This document shows positions 41,732 to 51,589 of a DNA stretch of 64,000 nucleotides, piece by piece. The notes under the pieces were generated by a model. That model was not told where the DNA came from, ran no database searches, and saw only the letters and a list, made by a program, of their open reading frames with translations. The translations under genes were made by a program, and so were the position numbers. This stretch comes from Formosa sp. (lineage in GTDB: Bacteria; Bacteroidota; Bacteroidia; Flavobacteriales; Flavobacteriaceae), in assembly GCA_018673215.1 (NCBI GenBank), contig JABHDE010000022.1, forward strand, positions 1 through 64,000. The letters are read 5' to 3'. Position 1 is the first letter of the stretch; every line of letters starts with the position of its first letter.

Positions 41732-43783
41732 ATGAAACTATTATCTAAAATTGCATTGGGCTCTATTGTTTTAGCTCAATTTTTTTGGTCATGCAAATCA
41801 GAGAACCATACAGAACCAATGGATTCCAACTTTATCACACTCAGTGCTGAAGACAACTTCCCTTTTATGGTCGAGCAATTTGCAGACTTGAAAGTATTAC
41901 GTTATCAAATCCCAGGATGGGAGAATTTAACTTTAAAAGAACAAAAATTAGTATACTATTTAACCCAGGCAGGTTTATCGGGTCGCGACATTATGTGGGA
42001 TCAAAACTACCGATATAATTTAACCATTCGTAAAGCGTTAGAAAGTGTATATACCAATTTTAGTGGAGATAAATCGACTGCTGATTGGGCCGCTTTTGAA
42101 GTTTATATAAAACGAGTTTGGTTCAGCAATGGAATTCACCACCACTACAGCAATGCGAAAATGAAGCCTGATTTTTCTTCGGACTATTTGACCTCTATCC
42201 TCGCTGCATCTAATACAGTTTTAGAAGGTGAAGCTTTTGAAGTAATTTTTAATGATAAAGATGCTAAGAAAGTCAATCAAGCTAAAGACGTAGACAATGT
42301 TGCAACTTCTGCAGTTAATTTTTATGGGCCTGGTGTTACCAATGCTGATGTAGAAACGTTTTATTCAAAAATTGAATCTCCAAATCCTAATAAACCTTTA
42401 TCTCATGGTTTAAATTCTCAACTTGTCAAAGTTAATGGAGAGTTACAAGAACGCATCTATAAATCGGGTGGGTTGTATGGCAAAGCGATTGATGAAATTG
42501 TCAAGTGGTTAGAATTAGCTAAAGGCGTGGCAGAGAATCAAGCCCAGGGACACGCTTTAGGATTGCTCATAAAATATTACAAAACAGGTGACTTACAAAC
42601 ATGGGACGATTACAACGTAGCATGGACCGCTGCAACTGAAGGAAATATTGACTATATCAATAGTTTTATTGAAGTTTATAACGACCCTTTAGGATACAGA
42701 GGGTCTTATGAGACGATTGTTCAAATCAAAGATTTTGATATGTCTGCAAAAATGGCAGTGTTATCTGAAAATGCACAATGGTTTGAAGATAATTCCCCTT
42801 TATTTCCAGAGCACAAAAAGAAAAATGTTGTTGGGGTTAGTTATAAAACTGTGAATGTAGCTGGAGAGGCAGGAGATGCGTCGCCGACCACTCCTATTGG
42901 AGTGAACCTTCCAAATGCAAACTGGATTCGTGCTGAGGTAGGTAGTAAGTCGGTTTCTTTGGGGAATATTATACACGCATACAATAATTCTGGAAGCTCT
43001 GGACGGCTTAAAGAATTTGTTCACGACGATGAAGAGTACGAACTTGAAAAAAAATACGGTCAACTAGCCGATAAACTTCACACCGCCCTTCACGAAGTTG
43101 TGGGACACGCCTCAGGACAATTAAATCCGGGAGTAGGTGAAACTAAAGAAACCTTAAAAAATTACGCTTCTACACTTGAAGAAGGGCGTGCTGATTTGGT
43201 AGGACTTTATTATTTATACAATCCAAAACTACAAGAATTAGGACTAGTAGAAAACTGGGAAGCTGTAGGAAAAGCGGCTTTTGATGGCTACATTCGAAAT
43301 GGTCTAATGACTCAATTGATTCGTTTAAACTTAGGTGATGACGTAGAAGAAGCGCACATGAGAAATCGTCAGTGGGTGAGTGCGTGGGCCTATGAAAAAG
43401 GACTAAAAGACAATGTGATTGAAAAAGTAACTCGAGATGGAAAAACGTATTTTAATATCAATGATTATGAAAAACTACACCACTTATTCGGTCAATTGCT
43501 TCGTGAAACACAACGCATTAAATCTGAAGGCGATTTTACCGCAGTACAAGACTTGGTAGAAGGCTATGGCGTCAAAGTGGATAAGGAGATTCATGCCGAA
43601 GTTTTAGACCGTAACAAACAGTTTAAGTCTGCGGCTTATGGTGGTTTTGTGAATCCAGTGTTGGTGCCACAAACGGATGCTGCGGGTGAAATTACTTCAA
43701 TTGAAGTTAAATATGTAAAGAGTTTTGTAGGTCAAATGTTGAAATACTCTAAGAATTACGGTTTTTTACCAGAAATAAATTAA
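41732..43783 (+). CDS. Dipeptidyl peptidase III-like M49 metallopeptidase
   Basis: HTALHEVVGHASGQL (HExxGH), TLEEGRADLVGLYYL (EExRA). Confidence 0.94.
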   Translation: MKLLSKIALGSIVLAQFFWSCKSENHTEPMDSNFITLSAEDNFPFMVEQFADLKVLRYQIPGWENLTLKEQKLVYYLTQAGLSGRDIMWDQNYRYNLTIRKALESVYTNFSGDKSTADWAAFEVYIKRVWFSNGIHHHYSNAKMKPDFSSDYLTSILAASNTVLEGEAFEVIFNDKDAKKVNQAKDVDNVATSAVNFYGPGVTNADVETFYSKIESPNPNKPLSHGLNSQLVKVNGELQERIYKSGGLYGKAIDEIVKWLELAKGVAENQAQGHALGLLIKYYKTGDLQTWDDYNVAWTAATEGNIDYINSFIEVYNDPLGYRGSYETIVQIKDFDMSAKMAVLSENAQWFEDNSPLFPEHKKKNVVGVSYKTVNVAGEAGDASPTTPIGVNLPNANWIRAEVGSKSVSLGNIIHAYNNSGSSGRLKEFVHDDEEYELEKKYGQLADKLHTALHEVVGHASGQLNPGVGETKETLKNYASTLEEGRADLVGLYYLYNPKLQELGLVENWEAVGKAAFDGYIRNGLMTQLIRLNLGDDVEEAHMRNRQWVSAWAYEKGLKDNVIEKVTRDGKTYFNINDYEKLHHLFGQLLRETQRIKSEGDFTAVQDLVEGYGVKVDKEIHAEVLDRNKQFKSAAYGGFVNPVLVPQTDAAGEITSIEVKYVKSFVGQMLKYSKNYGFLPEIN

Positions 43784-43806
43784 GTCAATTTAATTCAATA
43801 CATTCA

Positions 43807-43842
43807 AAAGTCACTTATCTAAAAAGGTAAGTGGCTTTTTTT
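43807..43842 (+). terminator. Hairpin terminator between convergent genes
   Basis: AAGTCACTTATC-TAAAAA-GGTAAGTGGCTTTTTTT. Confidence 0.8.
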
Positions 43843-44029
43843 AGTAGCCTAAAATAAATTTAATAGCGGCAATACCTGCTATGAAGCCAATAAAAGCTAA
43901 TAAAACCCATAAACTTCCTTTGTAATATTTTTGATGAAGGTTAAAATCCTTGCGATAGGAATAGATGATCACTCCAATAAAAACGATCGCAAAAAGGATT
44001 CCGAAAGTAAGTTGTCCTTGACTGAACAT
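43841..44029 (-). CDS. Small membrane protein, hypothetical
   Basis: 62-aa ORF with two hydrophobic helices. Confidence 0.6.
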   Translation of the reverse strand: MFSQGQLTFGILFAIVFIGVIIYSYRKDFNLHQKYYKGSLWVLLAFIGFIAGIAAIKFILGY

Positions 44030-44153
44030 AATTATGTATTTTTAGGCTTGTAAATTGTGTCAAATTTATAAAAAATTAAAAGAAATACACCACATTAGCC
44101 TCCTCTTCTTTAGAGGGTAGAAATGTGTTAAATTAACCATTAAACTTATACAG

Positions 44154-44540
44154 ATGAAATCTAAAATAAAAGCAGTACAACAATTCCATGAAGCCTTCAA
44201 AATTGGTTATAGCACTTCTCTCAAAGCCGACTTAGGGAGCGCAAAAAACACCCTTCGTTTTGACTTAATGAAAGAAGAAAATGAAGAGTATTTAGAAGCT
44301 GCCAATAACAATGATATGGTCGAAGTGGCCGATGCCTTAGGCGATATGCTTTACATTCTTTGTGGAACTATTATTGAGCATGGAATGCAGCACAAGATAG
44401 AAGCTGTTTTTGAAGAAATTCAACGTAGTAACATGAGCAAATTAGGTGAGGACGGACAGCCTATTTACCGCGAAGACGGAAAAGTACTGAAAGGCCCACA
44501 CTATTTTAAGCCCAATATTCAAGAAATTTTAGAGTCTTAA
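44154..44540 (+). CDS. MazG-like/phosphoribosyl-ATP pyrophosphohydrolase-family protein
   Basis: RFDLMKEENEEYLEAANNNDMVEVADALGDMLYILCGTIIEHGM, all-alpha NTP pyrophosphatase ExxE...D motif. Confidence 0.88.
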   Translation: MKSKIKAVQQFHEAFKIGYSTSLKADLGSAKNTLRFDLMKEENEEYLEAANNNDMVEVADALGDMLYILCGTIIEHGMQHKIEAVFEEIQRSNMSKLGEDGQPIYREDGKVLKGPHYFKPNIQEILES

Positions 44541-44543
44541 AAT

Positions 44544-45596
44544 TTACACGTTTACTGTCCAACCAAATAAATCTTCCGCTTTGTTTGTTTGAATGTCTGT
44601 GATGCGTTTTTTTAATCGTAACCCATATGGGTTTTCAATATCTGGTAAATCGTAATCAGCACCATTAAATCCAAAGGTGGCGATTGGAGAAATAACGGCG
44701 GCAGTTCCTGCTCCAAACATTTCTTTTAAACTCCCGTTTTTTGAGGCTTCCACAATTTCAGTAACGGTAAATTTTCGTACTTCAACTTTGATACCTTCGT
44801 CTTTAGCTATATCAAGAATACTTTTTCTTGTGATACCATCTAAAATTCGATCACTTGTTGGTCCTGTGATAAGTGTATCATTGATACGTACAAAAATATT
44901 CATTGCACCCGCTTCTTCAATATATTCATGCGTATTATCGTCCGTCCAAATCACTTGGTGATAGCCTTTGTCAATCGCTAATTGAGTCGGGTAAAACTGC
45001 CCAGCATAGTTTCCACCTGCTTTGGCATATCCAACACCTCCATTTGCAGAACGCGAGTATTTTTGTTCAATAAGCACTTTCACTTTTCCTGCAAAATATG
45101 CTCCAGAAGGAGCTGTACAAATCATAAATTTATAAGCATCTGCCGGAGAAGCATGAAAGCCTTCGCCAGTAGCAAATATAATCGGTCGGATATAAAGAGA
45201 ACTTCCATTTTGCGTTGGGATCCATTGTTCATCTACTTTAAGCAATGCTTTCAAGCCATCCATAAATAACGCTTCTGGTACTTCAGGGATGGACAAGCGT
45301 TTGGCAGAAATATTAAAACGTTTAAAGTTTTCGTCTGGACGAAACAACCATGTTTTTTTATCTGCATCTTTATAGGCTTTCATCCCCTCAAAAATTGATT
45401 GTCCGTAATGAAAAATCTTTGCTGAAGGCATAAGTGAAATAGGTTGAAAAGGAACAATTCCAGGAGTTCCCCAGGCACCATCCTTATAATCACAAACCAA
45501 CATGTGGTCAGAAAAAACGGTTCCAAATCCAAGATTTTTAAAATCAATACTGTCGATTTTTGACGCTGTAGTAGGAGTTACTTTAATTGTATTCAT
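44544..45596 (-). CDS. ilvE: Branched-chain amino acid aminotransferase
   Basis: FHYGQSIFEGMKAYKDAD, LYIRPIIFATGEGFHASPA, GGNYAGQFYPTQLA. Confidence 0.95.
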   Translation of the reverse strand: MNTIKVTPTTASKIDSIDFKNLGFGTVFSDHMLVCDYKDGAWGTPGIVPFQPISLMPSAKIFHYGQSIFEGMKAYKDADKKTWLFRPDENFKRFNISAKRLSIPEVPEALFMDGLKALLKVDEQWIPTQNGSSLYIRPIIFATGEGFHASPADAYKFMICTAPSGAYFAGKVKVLIEQKYSRSANGGVGYAKAGGNYAGQFYPTQLAIDKGYHQVIWTDDNTHEYIEEAGAMNIFVRINDTLITGPTSDRILDGITRKSILDIAKDEGIKVEVRKFTVTEIVEASKNGSLKEMFGAGTAAVISPIATFGFNGADYDLPDIENPYGLRLKKRITDIQTNKAEDLFGWTVNV

Positions 45597-45708
45597 GTAT
45601 TTGTTTTAACTTTTCTTGTTTACAAATTTACAGAAATAAATGCTTCGACAATATCATTCTTTCAAAACTTCTTATATTTATGCGTTATTTAAAATTTAAA
45701 CCAAACCA

Positions 45709-46206
45709 ATGAAAAATATCCTTTTAATTCTAATACTAGCGATCTCCTTACAGTCCTGTAAACAAAAGGGACAACCGGCACAGACTCCAATTCAAGTGGG
45801 ATCGACAGTCTATGAAGGATATGGTGCTGTTTTAGATGCTCAATCGGCACTCTCAATTAATGATTTAGCAACTTCGTTTTCAACAATGAAAAAGACCGAT
45901 ACTTTATTCACAAAAGTTCAAGGTACTATCAAAGAAGTATGTTCCAAAAAAGGCTGTTGGATGGTGCTAGATATGGGCGATGAAAAAGATCTGATGGTTC
46001 GTTTTAAGGATTATGGTTTTTTCATGCCTTTAGATGCTAAAGGAGATGTCATTATTAATGGATTTGCTACTATTTCTGAAACTTCTGTAGAGGACTTAAA
46101 GCATTATGCAGAAGATGCAGGTGCCTCTGAACTAGAAATCAAAGCTATTGTAGCTTCTAAACTTACTTATAGTTTTGAAGCAGATGGTGTGCTTTTAGCA
46201 AATTAA
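45709..46206 (+). CDS. DUF4920 domain lipoprotein
   Basis: Lipobox SLQSCKQ; VQGTIKEVCSKKGCWMVLDMGDEKDLMVRFKDYGFFMPLDA. Confidence 0.88.
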   Translation: MKNILLILILAISLQSCKQKGQPAQTPIQVGSTVYEGYGAVLDAQSALSINDLATSFSTMKKTDTLFTKVQGTIKEVCSKKGCWMVLDMGDEKDLMVRFKDYGFFMPLDAKGDVIINGFATISETSVEDLKHYAEDAGASELEIKAIVASKLTYSFEADGVLLAN

Positions 46207-46208
46207 TT

Positions 46209-46892
46209 ATGAAGCGAAGCATCATAACTACTTCAGATGGATCCAAAACCATTCAAATTGAAGATTGGGACGAACAATACCATTCTATCCATGGAGCCAT
46301 TCAAGAATCCAAACATGTGTTTATCAAAACTGGGTTGCATCATTTTGTGAATTTATACAATCCAACAGCTATTAATATCCTTGAAATTGGATTTGGAACA
46401 GGGCTGAATGCCTTTTTGACGGCTTTGGAAGCGCAAACGCAGGCTGTTCAAATTCACTTTGAAGGCGTTGAGGCGTATCCTATTTTGGCGGAAGAATTGT
46501 TGCAATTAAATTATGCATCTCTAATCGACCCAAATAAACAAACTATTTTTGATGCATTACATGAGTTTTCTTGGGGAGAATTACATTCTGTTCATACTCA
46601 TTTTACCTTAAAAAAACGCACACAGTTTTTTTCTGATATTGTGGATGTAAATACTTTTGATATTGTCTATTTTGATGCTTTTGGTGCACGAGTTCAACCA
46701 GAGTTATGGACAGAGTCTATCTTTAGACGCATGTTTAATGCAATGAAAGTCAAAGGAGTTTTGGTTACCTATGCAGCCAAGGGCAGTGTACGTCGTGCCA
46801 TGCAGGCGGTTGGTTTTGTGGTTGAGCGCTTGGAAGGGCCTCCTGGAAAACGTGAAATGTTGAGAGCCACCAAACCACCTGAAGAATGTTAG
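46209..46892 (+). CDS. mnmD: tRNA (5-methylaminomethyl-2-thiouridine)(34)-methyltransferase MnmD
   Basis: YHSIHGAIQESKHVFIKTGL, ILEIGFGTGLNAFLTAL, VYFDAFGARVQPELWT, TYAAKGSVRRAMQAVGFVVERLEGPPGKREMLRA. Confidence 0.94.
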   Translation: MKRSIITTSDGSKTIQIEDWDEQYHSIHGAIQESKHVFIKTGLHHFVNLYNPTAINILEIGFGTGLNAFLTALEAQTQAVQIHFEGVEAYPILAEELLQLNYASLIDPNKQTIFDALHEFSWGELHSVHTHFTLKKRTQFFSDIVDVNTFDIVYFDAFGARVQPELWTESIFRRMFNAMKVKGVLVTYAAKGSVRRAMQAVGFVVERLEGPPGKREMLRATKPPEEC

Positions 46893-46982
46893 TGTTTCCC
46901 TAACAAACTGAGCTAGAAGCCTAAAGTATTGTTAAACCTATCTGATTTCAATTTTTTGGAAGTTGTTATCATTAATTTTGTA

Positions 46983-47897
46983 ATGATGAGAAAAACACTC
47001 TTAATTACAGGGGCGACTGGATTGGTAGGAAAAGCATTGGTGAAACAATGTTTAGCCGATGGCTATACGGTACATTATTTGTCTACTCAAAAATCTAAGA
47101 TTGTTTCTCTTACAAATTACAAAGGGTTTTATTGGAACCCACAACAAAATATAATTGACATAGCTTGCTTTGATGGGGTAGAAGTTATTTTCAATCTAGC
47201 AGGAGCTTCCATTGCTCAGCGTTGGACTAATTCCGCTAAAGCCTCTATTTTGTCCAGCCGAACCGATGCCCTAGCCTTACTACATTCAAGTATTGAAAAG
47301 AACAGATTGCCTGTTAAACATATTATTTCTGCAAGTGCGGTTGGAATTTATCCAGATTCTAAAACTCGCTACTATGAAGAACTTTTTCAAGGAACAGACG
47401 CCAGTTTTTTACGCACGGTTGTAAAATCGTGGGAAGGCAGTTTAAAAACCTTTCAATCTCTTGATGTTAAAACAACTGCACTACGAATTGGAATCGTATT
47501 GGATTCACAAGAAGGAGCACTTCCTAAAATTATGGGTCCTATTAAAAACTATTTTGGTGCAGCTTTAGGGTCTGGAGATCAATGGCAATCTTGGATTCAT
47601 ATTGACGATTTAGTAAGTTTATTTATGTTTGTATTAGAATTTAAATTGGATGGGGTATACAATGCTGTGGCCCCCAATCCGGTTCAGCAAAAAGAACTCA
47701 CAAAATTAATTGCTAAAGTTCTTCAGCGTCCTTTGATGCTGCCCAATGTGCCTGAATTTATTCTTCGACTTATGTTGGGCGAAATGTGTGCCATCGCACT
47801 AGAAAGTCAACGTGTTTGTGCCTCCAAAATTCAGGATGCTGGTTTTAAATTCAATTACATTGAGTTAGAACCCGCTTTAGAAGATCTGATTGCCTAA
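46983..47897 (+). CDS. TIGR01777-family NAD-dependent epimerase
   Basis: LLITGATGLVGKALVKQCL, NLAGASIAQRWT, SASAVGIYPDS, WQSWIHIDDLV. Confidence 0.92.
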   Translation: MMRKTLLITGATGLVGKALVKQCLADGYTVHYLSTQKSKIVSLTNYKGFYWNPQQNIIDIACFDGVEVIFNLAGASIAQRWTNSAKASILSSRTDALALLHSSIEKNRLPVKHIISASAVGIYPDSKTRYYEELFQGTDASFLRTVVKSWEGSLKTFQSLDVKTTALRIGIVLDSQEGALPKIMGPIKNYFGAALGSGDQWQSWIHIDDLVSLFMFVLEFKLDGVYNAVAPNPVQQKELTKLIAKVLQRPLMLPNVPEFILRLMLGEMCAIALESQRVCASKIQDAGFKFNYIELEPALEDLIA

Positions 47898-47985
47898 ATT
47901 ATCTGTTAAATCTATTTTATTTTTTTTACAAGAACAGATTCTAAAAATACTTTGTGACATTTTGACATTTTATTAATAATGGCAG

Positions 47986-47994
47986 TACTTTTGC
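47986..47994 (+). promoter_or_regulatory. Bacteroidetes -7 box (TACTTTTGC) with TTTG at 47961
   Basis: TTTG-N21-TACTTTTG upstream of grpE. Confidence 0.6.
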
Positions 47995-48042
47995 CATTGG
48001 ATACAAAACAAAAATTAATCACCCAACGCGTTTATATATACG

Positions 48043-48579
48043 ATGAGTAAGAAAGAGACCAAACAGGAAGTAGAACTTCCAGAAGAAAATAAAGCAAACG
48101 AAACTGCCGTAGAACCCACTGTTGACCTCTCAGTTGAGGAGCAATTGGCAGCAGATTTAGCACAAGAAAAAGATAAGTTTTTGCGATTGTTTGCAGAGTT
48201 TGAAAACTATAAGAGACGTACAACAAAAGAGCGCATCGAATTGTTTTCTACAGCGAGTCAAGATGTCATCAAGGCATTGTTACCCGTTTTAGATGATTTT
48301 GACCGTGCATTATTAGAAATATCTAAAAGCGAAGCATCTGAACTTTTAAAAGGGGTGGAGCTGATTAAGAATAAATTATCATCTACTCTAGAACAAAAAG
48401 GATTGGAGCTTGTAGAGGTGAAGTCTGGCGAGGTGTTCAACGCAGATGATCACGAAGCGATCACACAAATTCCAGCACCATCAGACGATATGAAAGGAAA
48501 AATCATTGACGTGATTGAAAAAGGCTATAAATTAGGCGATAAAGTGATTCGTTTTCCAAAAGTAGTTATTGGAAATTAA
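48043..48579 (+). CDS. grpE: Nucleotide exchange factor GrpE
   Basis: KFLRLFAEFENYKRRTTKER, VLDDFDRAL, GYKLGDKVIRFPKVVIGN. Confidence 0.96.
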   Translation: MSKKETKQEVELPEENKANETAVEPTVDLSVEEQLAADLAQEKDKFLRLFAEFENYKRRTTKERIELFSTASQDVIKALLPVLDDFDRALLEISKSEASELLKGVELIKNKLSSTLEQKGLELVEVKSGEVFNADDHEAITQIPAPSDDMKGKIIDVIEKGYKLGDKVIRFPKVVIGN

Positions 48580-48610
48580 TTTAATTAAGACATAAAAGTA
48601 CAATACCAAA

Positions 48611-49723
48611 ATGGCAAAACGTGATTATTACGACATACTAGGCATTAATAAAAGTGCCTCTGCTTCAGAGATAAAAAAAGCTTACAGAAAAATGGCTGTT
48701 AAGTATCACCCGGATAAGAATCCCGATGATAAAACAGCTGAAGATAAATTTAAAGAAGCAGCAGAAGCCTATGAAATATTGAGCGACCCTGACAAAAAAG
48801 CCCGTTTTGATCAATACGGACATCAAGCTTTTGAGGGCGGTGGTTTTGGCGGCGGTGGCGGCATGAATATGGATGATATCTTTAGCCAATTCGGTGATAT
48901 TTTTGGCGGTGGCGGAGGTGGCTTCGGAGGTTTCGGAGGCGGACAACGTCAGCGTGTAATGAAAGGCAGTAACCTTCGTATTCGTGTGAAATTAACACTC
49001 GAAGAAATTGCAAACGGCGTTGAGAAGAAAGTAAAAGTCAAGCGAAAAATGCAAGCTAAAGGAGTGACCTATAAAACGTGTTCTACATGTAACGGGCAAG
49101 GACAAGTCACTCGTGTTACTAATACTATTTTAGGTCGTATGCAAACAGCATCGCCTTGTAATGCATGTGGTGGAACTGGTCAAAGTATCGACAAACGCCC
49201 TCCAAATTCAGATACACAAGGATTTGTAGTAGAAGAGGAAACAGTCTCTATAAAAATACCTGCCGGAGTTGTTGATGGCATGCAGTTAAAAGTGACAGGC
49301 AAAGGAAATGCAGCTCCTGGGAATGGAATTTCTGGCGATTTATTAGTTGCCATTACCGAAGAAACACATCCAACCTCACAACGTGAAGGTGACAACTTAC
49401 ATTATGATTTGTATGTAAGTATTCCTGATGCGATTTTAGGATCCTCCATTGAGATTGATACCGTGACAGGTAAAGTCCGTTTAAAGATAGAGCCAGGTGT
49501 ACAGTCGGGAAAAATACTTCGCCTTAGAGGCAAAGGAATTCCTAATGTCAACGGCTATAGCCGTGGGGATTTGCTCGTGCATATCAACGTATGGACGCCA
49601 AAAACCTTGAGCAAAGAACAAAAATCCTTTTTTGAAAAAATGAAATCGGATGAGCATTTTTCACCAAAACCAGAAAGCTCTGATAAGTCGTTTTTTGAGA
49701 AAGTAAAGGATATGTTTTCTTAG
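48611..49723 (+). CDS. dnaJ: Molecular chaperone DnaJ
   Basis: J-domain MAKRDYYDILGINKSASASEIKKAYRKMAVKYHPDKNPDD, Gly/Phe region, CSTCNGQG and CNACGGTG zinc motifs. Confidence 0.97.
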   Translation: MAKRDYYDILGINKSASASEIKKAYRKMAVKYHPDKNPDDKTAEDKFKEAAEAYEILSDPDKKARFDQYGHQAFEGGGFGGGGGMNMDDIFSQFGDIFGGGGGGFGGFGGGQRQRVMKGSNLRIRVKLTLEEIANGVEKKVKVKRKMQAKGVTYKTCSTCNGQGQVTRVTNTILGRMQTASPCNACGGTGQSIDKRPPNSDTQGFVVEEETVSIKIPAGVVDGMQLKVTGKGNAAPGNGISGDLLVAITEETHPTSQREGDNLHYDLYVSIPDAILGSSIEIDTVTGKVRLKIEPGVQSGKILRLRGKGIPNVNGYSRGDLLVHINVWTPKTLSKEQKSFFEKMKSDEHFSPKPESSDKSFFEKVKDMFS

Positions 49724-49744
49724 GAAACCTAAAGAACGAAACAC

Positions 49745-50386
49745 ATGAGTGAAAAATTAAATCCCCTTTATTCAAAGAAAGAGGAGCGATTGAATATCAT
49801 CACCCATGCATTTGGGTTTTTGCTAAGTCTTGTTGGATTGTATTTCCTCATACTCAAATCCTTTCAGTATGAGGGTTATTGGAAACCAGCAAGTCTCGTG
49901 ATTTATGGGTTGAGCTTGATTATTTTATATGCAGCATCCACTTTTTATCATGCAGCTAAAGACCCTCGCCTCAGAAGAAAGTTGAATATTTTTGACCATG
50001 CTGCCATCTATGTGCTGATTGCTGGGACCTACACACCATTTACAATACTCGTCCTTGAAGGGTCGTTGGGATCGATTATTTTTGGGTTGACTTGGACGTT
50101 TGCACTCATCGGTATTATCCTAAAATTATTTTTTACAGGACGGTTTGACAAACTTTCTACAGCCTTGTATCTTTTGATGGGCTGGCAAATTATCTTTGTG
50201 ATCAATCCGTTAATGGAACGCTTTACAACCGAAGGTTTGCAACTCTTATTTGCAGGCGGCGTGTTTTACACCCTAGGAGCAGTCTTGTACTCCATAAAAA
50301 AACTTCCCTACAACCATGCTATTTTTCATGTATTTGTGGTGCTAGGAAGTGTGTGTCACTTTTTTAGTGTTTATGGTTTTTTATAA
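49745..50386 (+). CDS. Hemolysin III (PAQR/TrhA) family protein
   Basis: ERLNIITHAFGFLLSLVG, ASTFYHAAKDPRLRRKLNIFDHAAIYVLIAGTYTPF, HAIFHVFVVLGSVCHFFSV. Confidence 0.95.
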   Translation: MSEKLNPLYSKKEERLNIITHAFGFLLSLVGLYFLILKSFQYEGYWKPASLVIYGLSLIILYAASTFYHAAKDPRLRRKLNIFDHAAIYVLIAGTYTPFTILVLEGSLGSIIFGLTWTFALIGIILKLFFTGRFDKLSTALYLLMGWQIIFVINPLMERFTTEGLQLLFAGGVFYTLGAVLYSIKKLPYNHAIFHVFVVLGSVCHFFSVYGFL

Positions 50387-50460
50387 AAAAATATTCGCTT
50401 AAATTTAATTATCTCCATTCGATCTTCCTCAAGATTGCTCAAGAATGGAGTTTAAAAAAG

Positions 50461-50468
50461 TATCTTTG
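50461..50468 (+). promoter_or_regulatory. Bacteroidetes -7 box (TATCTTTG)
   Basis: TAnnTTTG motif 43 bp upstream of the methyltransferase ATG. Confidence 0.5.
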
Positions 50469-50511
50469 TACTCGTTGTATATTTCTTATACGACGCTACT
50501 AAAAACGCCAG

Positions 50512-51582
50512 ATGATTACAATTAAAGATATTAATAAACCAATACCAATTAGGAGTTCAAAAGCACAATTAGAGTTGTTCAGTCGTTCTTCAGATGTGAA
50601 AGCGACCATTCGGTCTTTAGAATCGGGAAAAACTGTACTGATTACAGCGTTTTACAGCAACGGATTGACACTTTTGAAAGAGTTGCAAATCCATCTCAAA
50701 CGAAAATTTTCAGGCACTTCTTTTAAAGAACAACGTGCTTATAGAGATGCCTATCGCCAACTGTCTCAACTTATATTAATTGAAATTTCAGAACATAAAC
50801 TCAGTGTCAAAAAAGCCCCTTCCATAGGTTGGTTAGAAATGCTCTATCCAGAAACTAGTGATTTCTTATTGCCCTTTCCAAAAGTACAGGGGCTCAACAG
50901 TGCGTGGCAGTGGTATCAAAATGGGATTGTTGTTCCAGTATTACGAAATAAAATCCACCCGTATTACGGCACCTATTTCCCAACGCGTTTTGACCATTTA
51001 ATTCTTTTTGACAACTGGCTAAAACGTTATGAAGGTTCTAAAAAATCCGCTTTTGATGTGGGCATCGGAAGTGGTGTATTGTCCTTTCAAATGGTGAAAT
51101 ATGGATTTCAAAAAGTATTTGGAACGGATACCAACCCCAATGCCATTATAGGACTCAAACAATATATGGGCAACACTAAACTCTCACGAAAAGTAGAACT
51201 CGATTTTGGATCGCTTTTTGGAAAATGGGAAAAACCCAGCGAGTTGATTGTTTTTAATCCGCCTTGGTTGCCAGCAGCGCATAACTTAGATAAAAACGAC
51301 GAAGCCATTTACTACAACGAAACGCTTTTCCCTGAGTTTTTTGAGGCTGCCAAACAACGCCTCTCTACAGATGGAAAATTGGTTGTGATCTTTTCTAATT
51401 TAGCGCAAATCACAAAGGTGACTACCGACCATCCTATTGAAAAAGAACTTGCCAATGGTGGCAGATTCCAATTGGAACAATGTCTTAAAAGAGCTGTCAA
51501 AGTTGCCTCAGATAAAACCAAACGTGACCAACATTGGCGGGCTTCGGAAGAAGTGGAGCTGTGGGTGTTGAAGCATTTGTAG
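50512..51582 (+). CDS. Class I SAM-dependent methyltransferase (small methyltransferase domain)
   Basis: KKSAFDVGIGSGVLSFQMVKYGFQKVFGTDTNPNAI, IVFNPPWLPA (NPPW motif). Confidence 0.88.
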   Translation: MITIKDINKPIPIRSSKAQLELFSRSSDVKATIRSLESGKTVLITAFYSNGLTLLKELQIHLKRKFSGTSFKEQRAYRDAYRQLSQLILIEISEHKLSVKKAPSIGWLEMLYPETSDFLLPFPKVQGLNSAWQWYQNGIVVPVLRNKIHPYYGTYFPTRFDHLILFDNWLKRYEGSKKSAFDVGIGSGVLSFQMVKYGFQKVFGTDTNPNAIIGLKQYMGNTKLSRKVELDFGSLFGKWEKPSELIVFNPPWLPAAHNLDKNDEAIYYNETLFPEFFEAAKQRLSTDGKLVVIFSNLAQITKVTTDHPIEKELANGGRFQLEQCLKRAVKVASDKTKRDQHWRASEEVELWVLKHL

Positions 51583-51589
51583 GCGATCT

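Noticed and set aside
46887-46905. TGTTAGTGTTTCCCTAACA hairpin after mnmD
   Set aside because: Short 6-bp stem with no T-tract; not enough for a terminator call.
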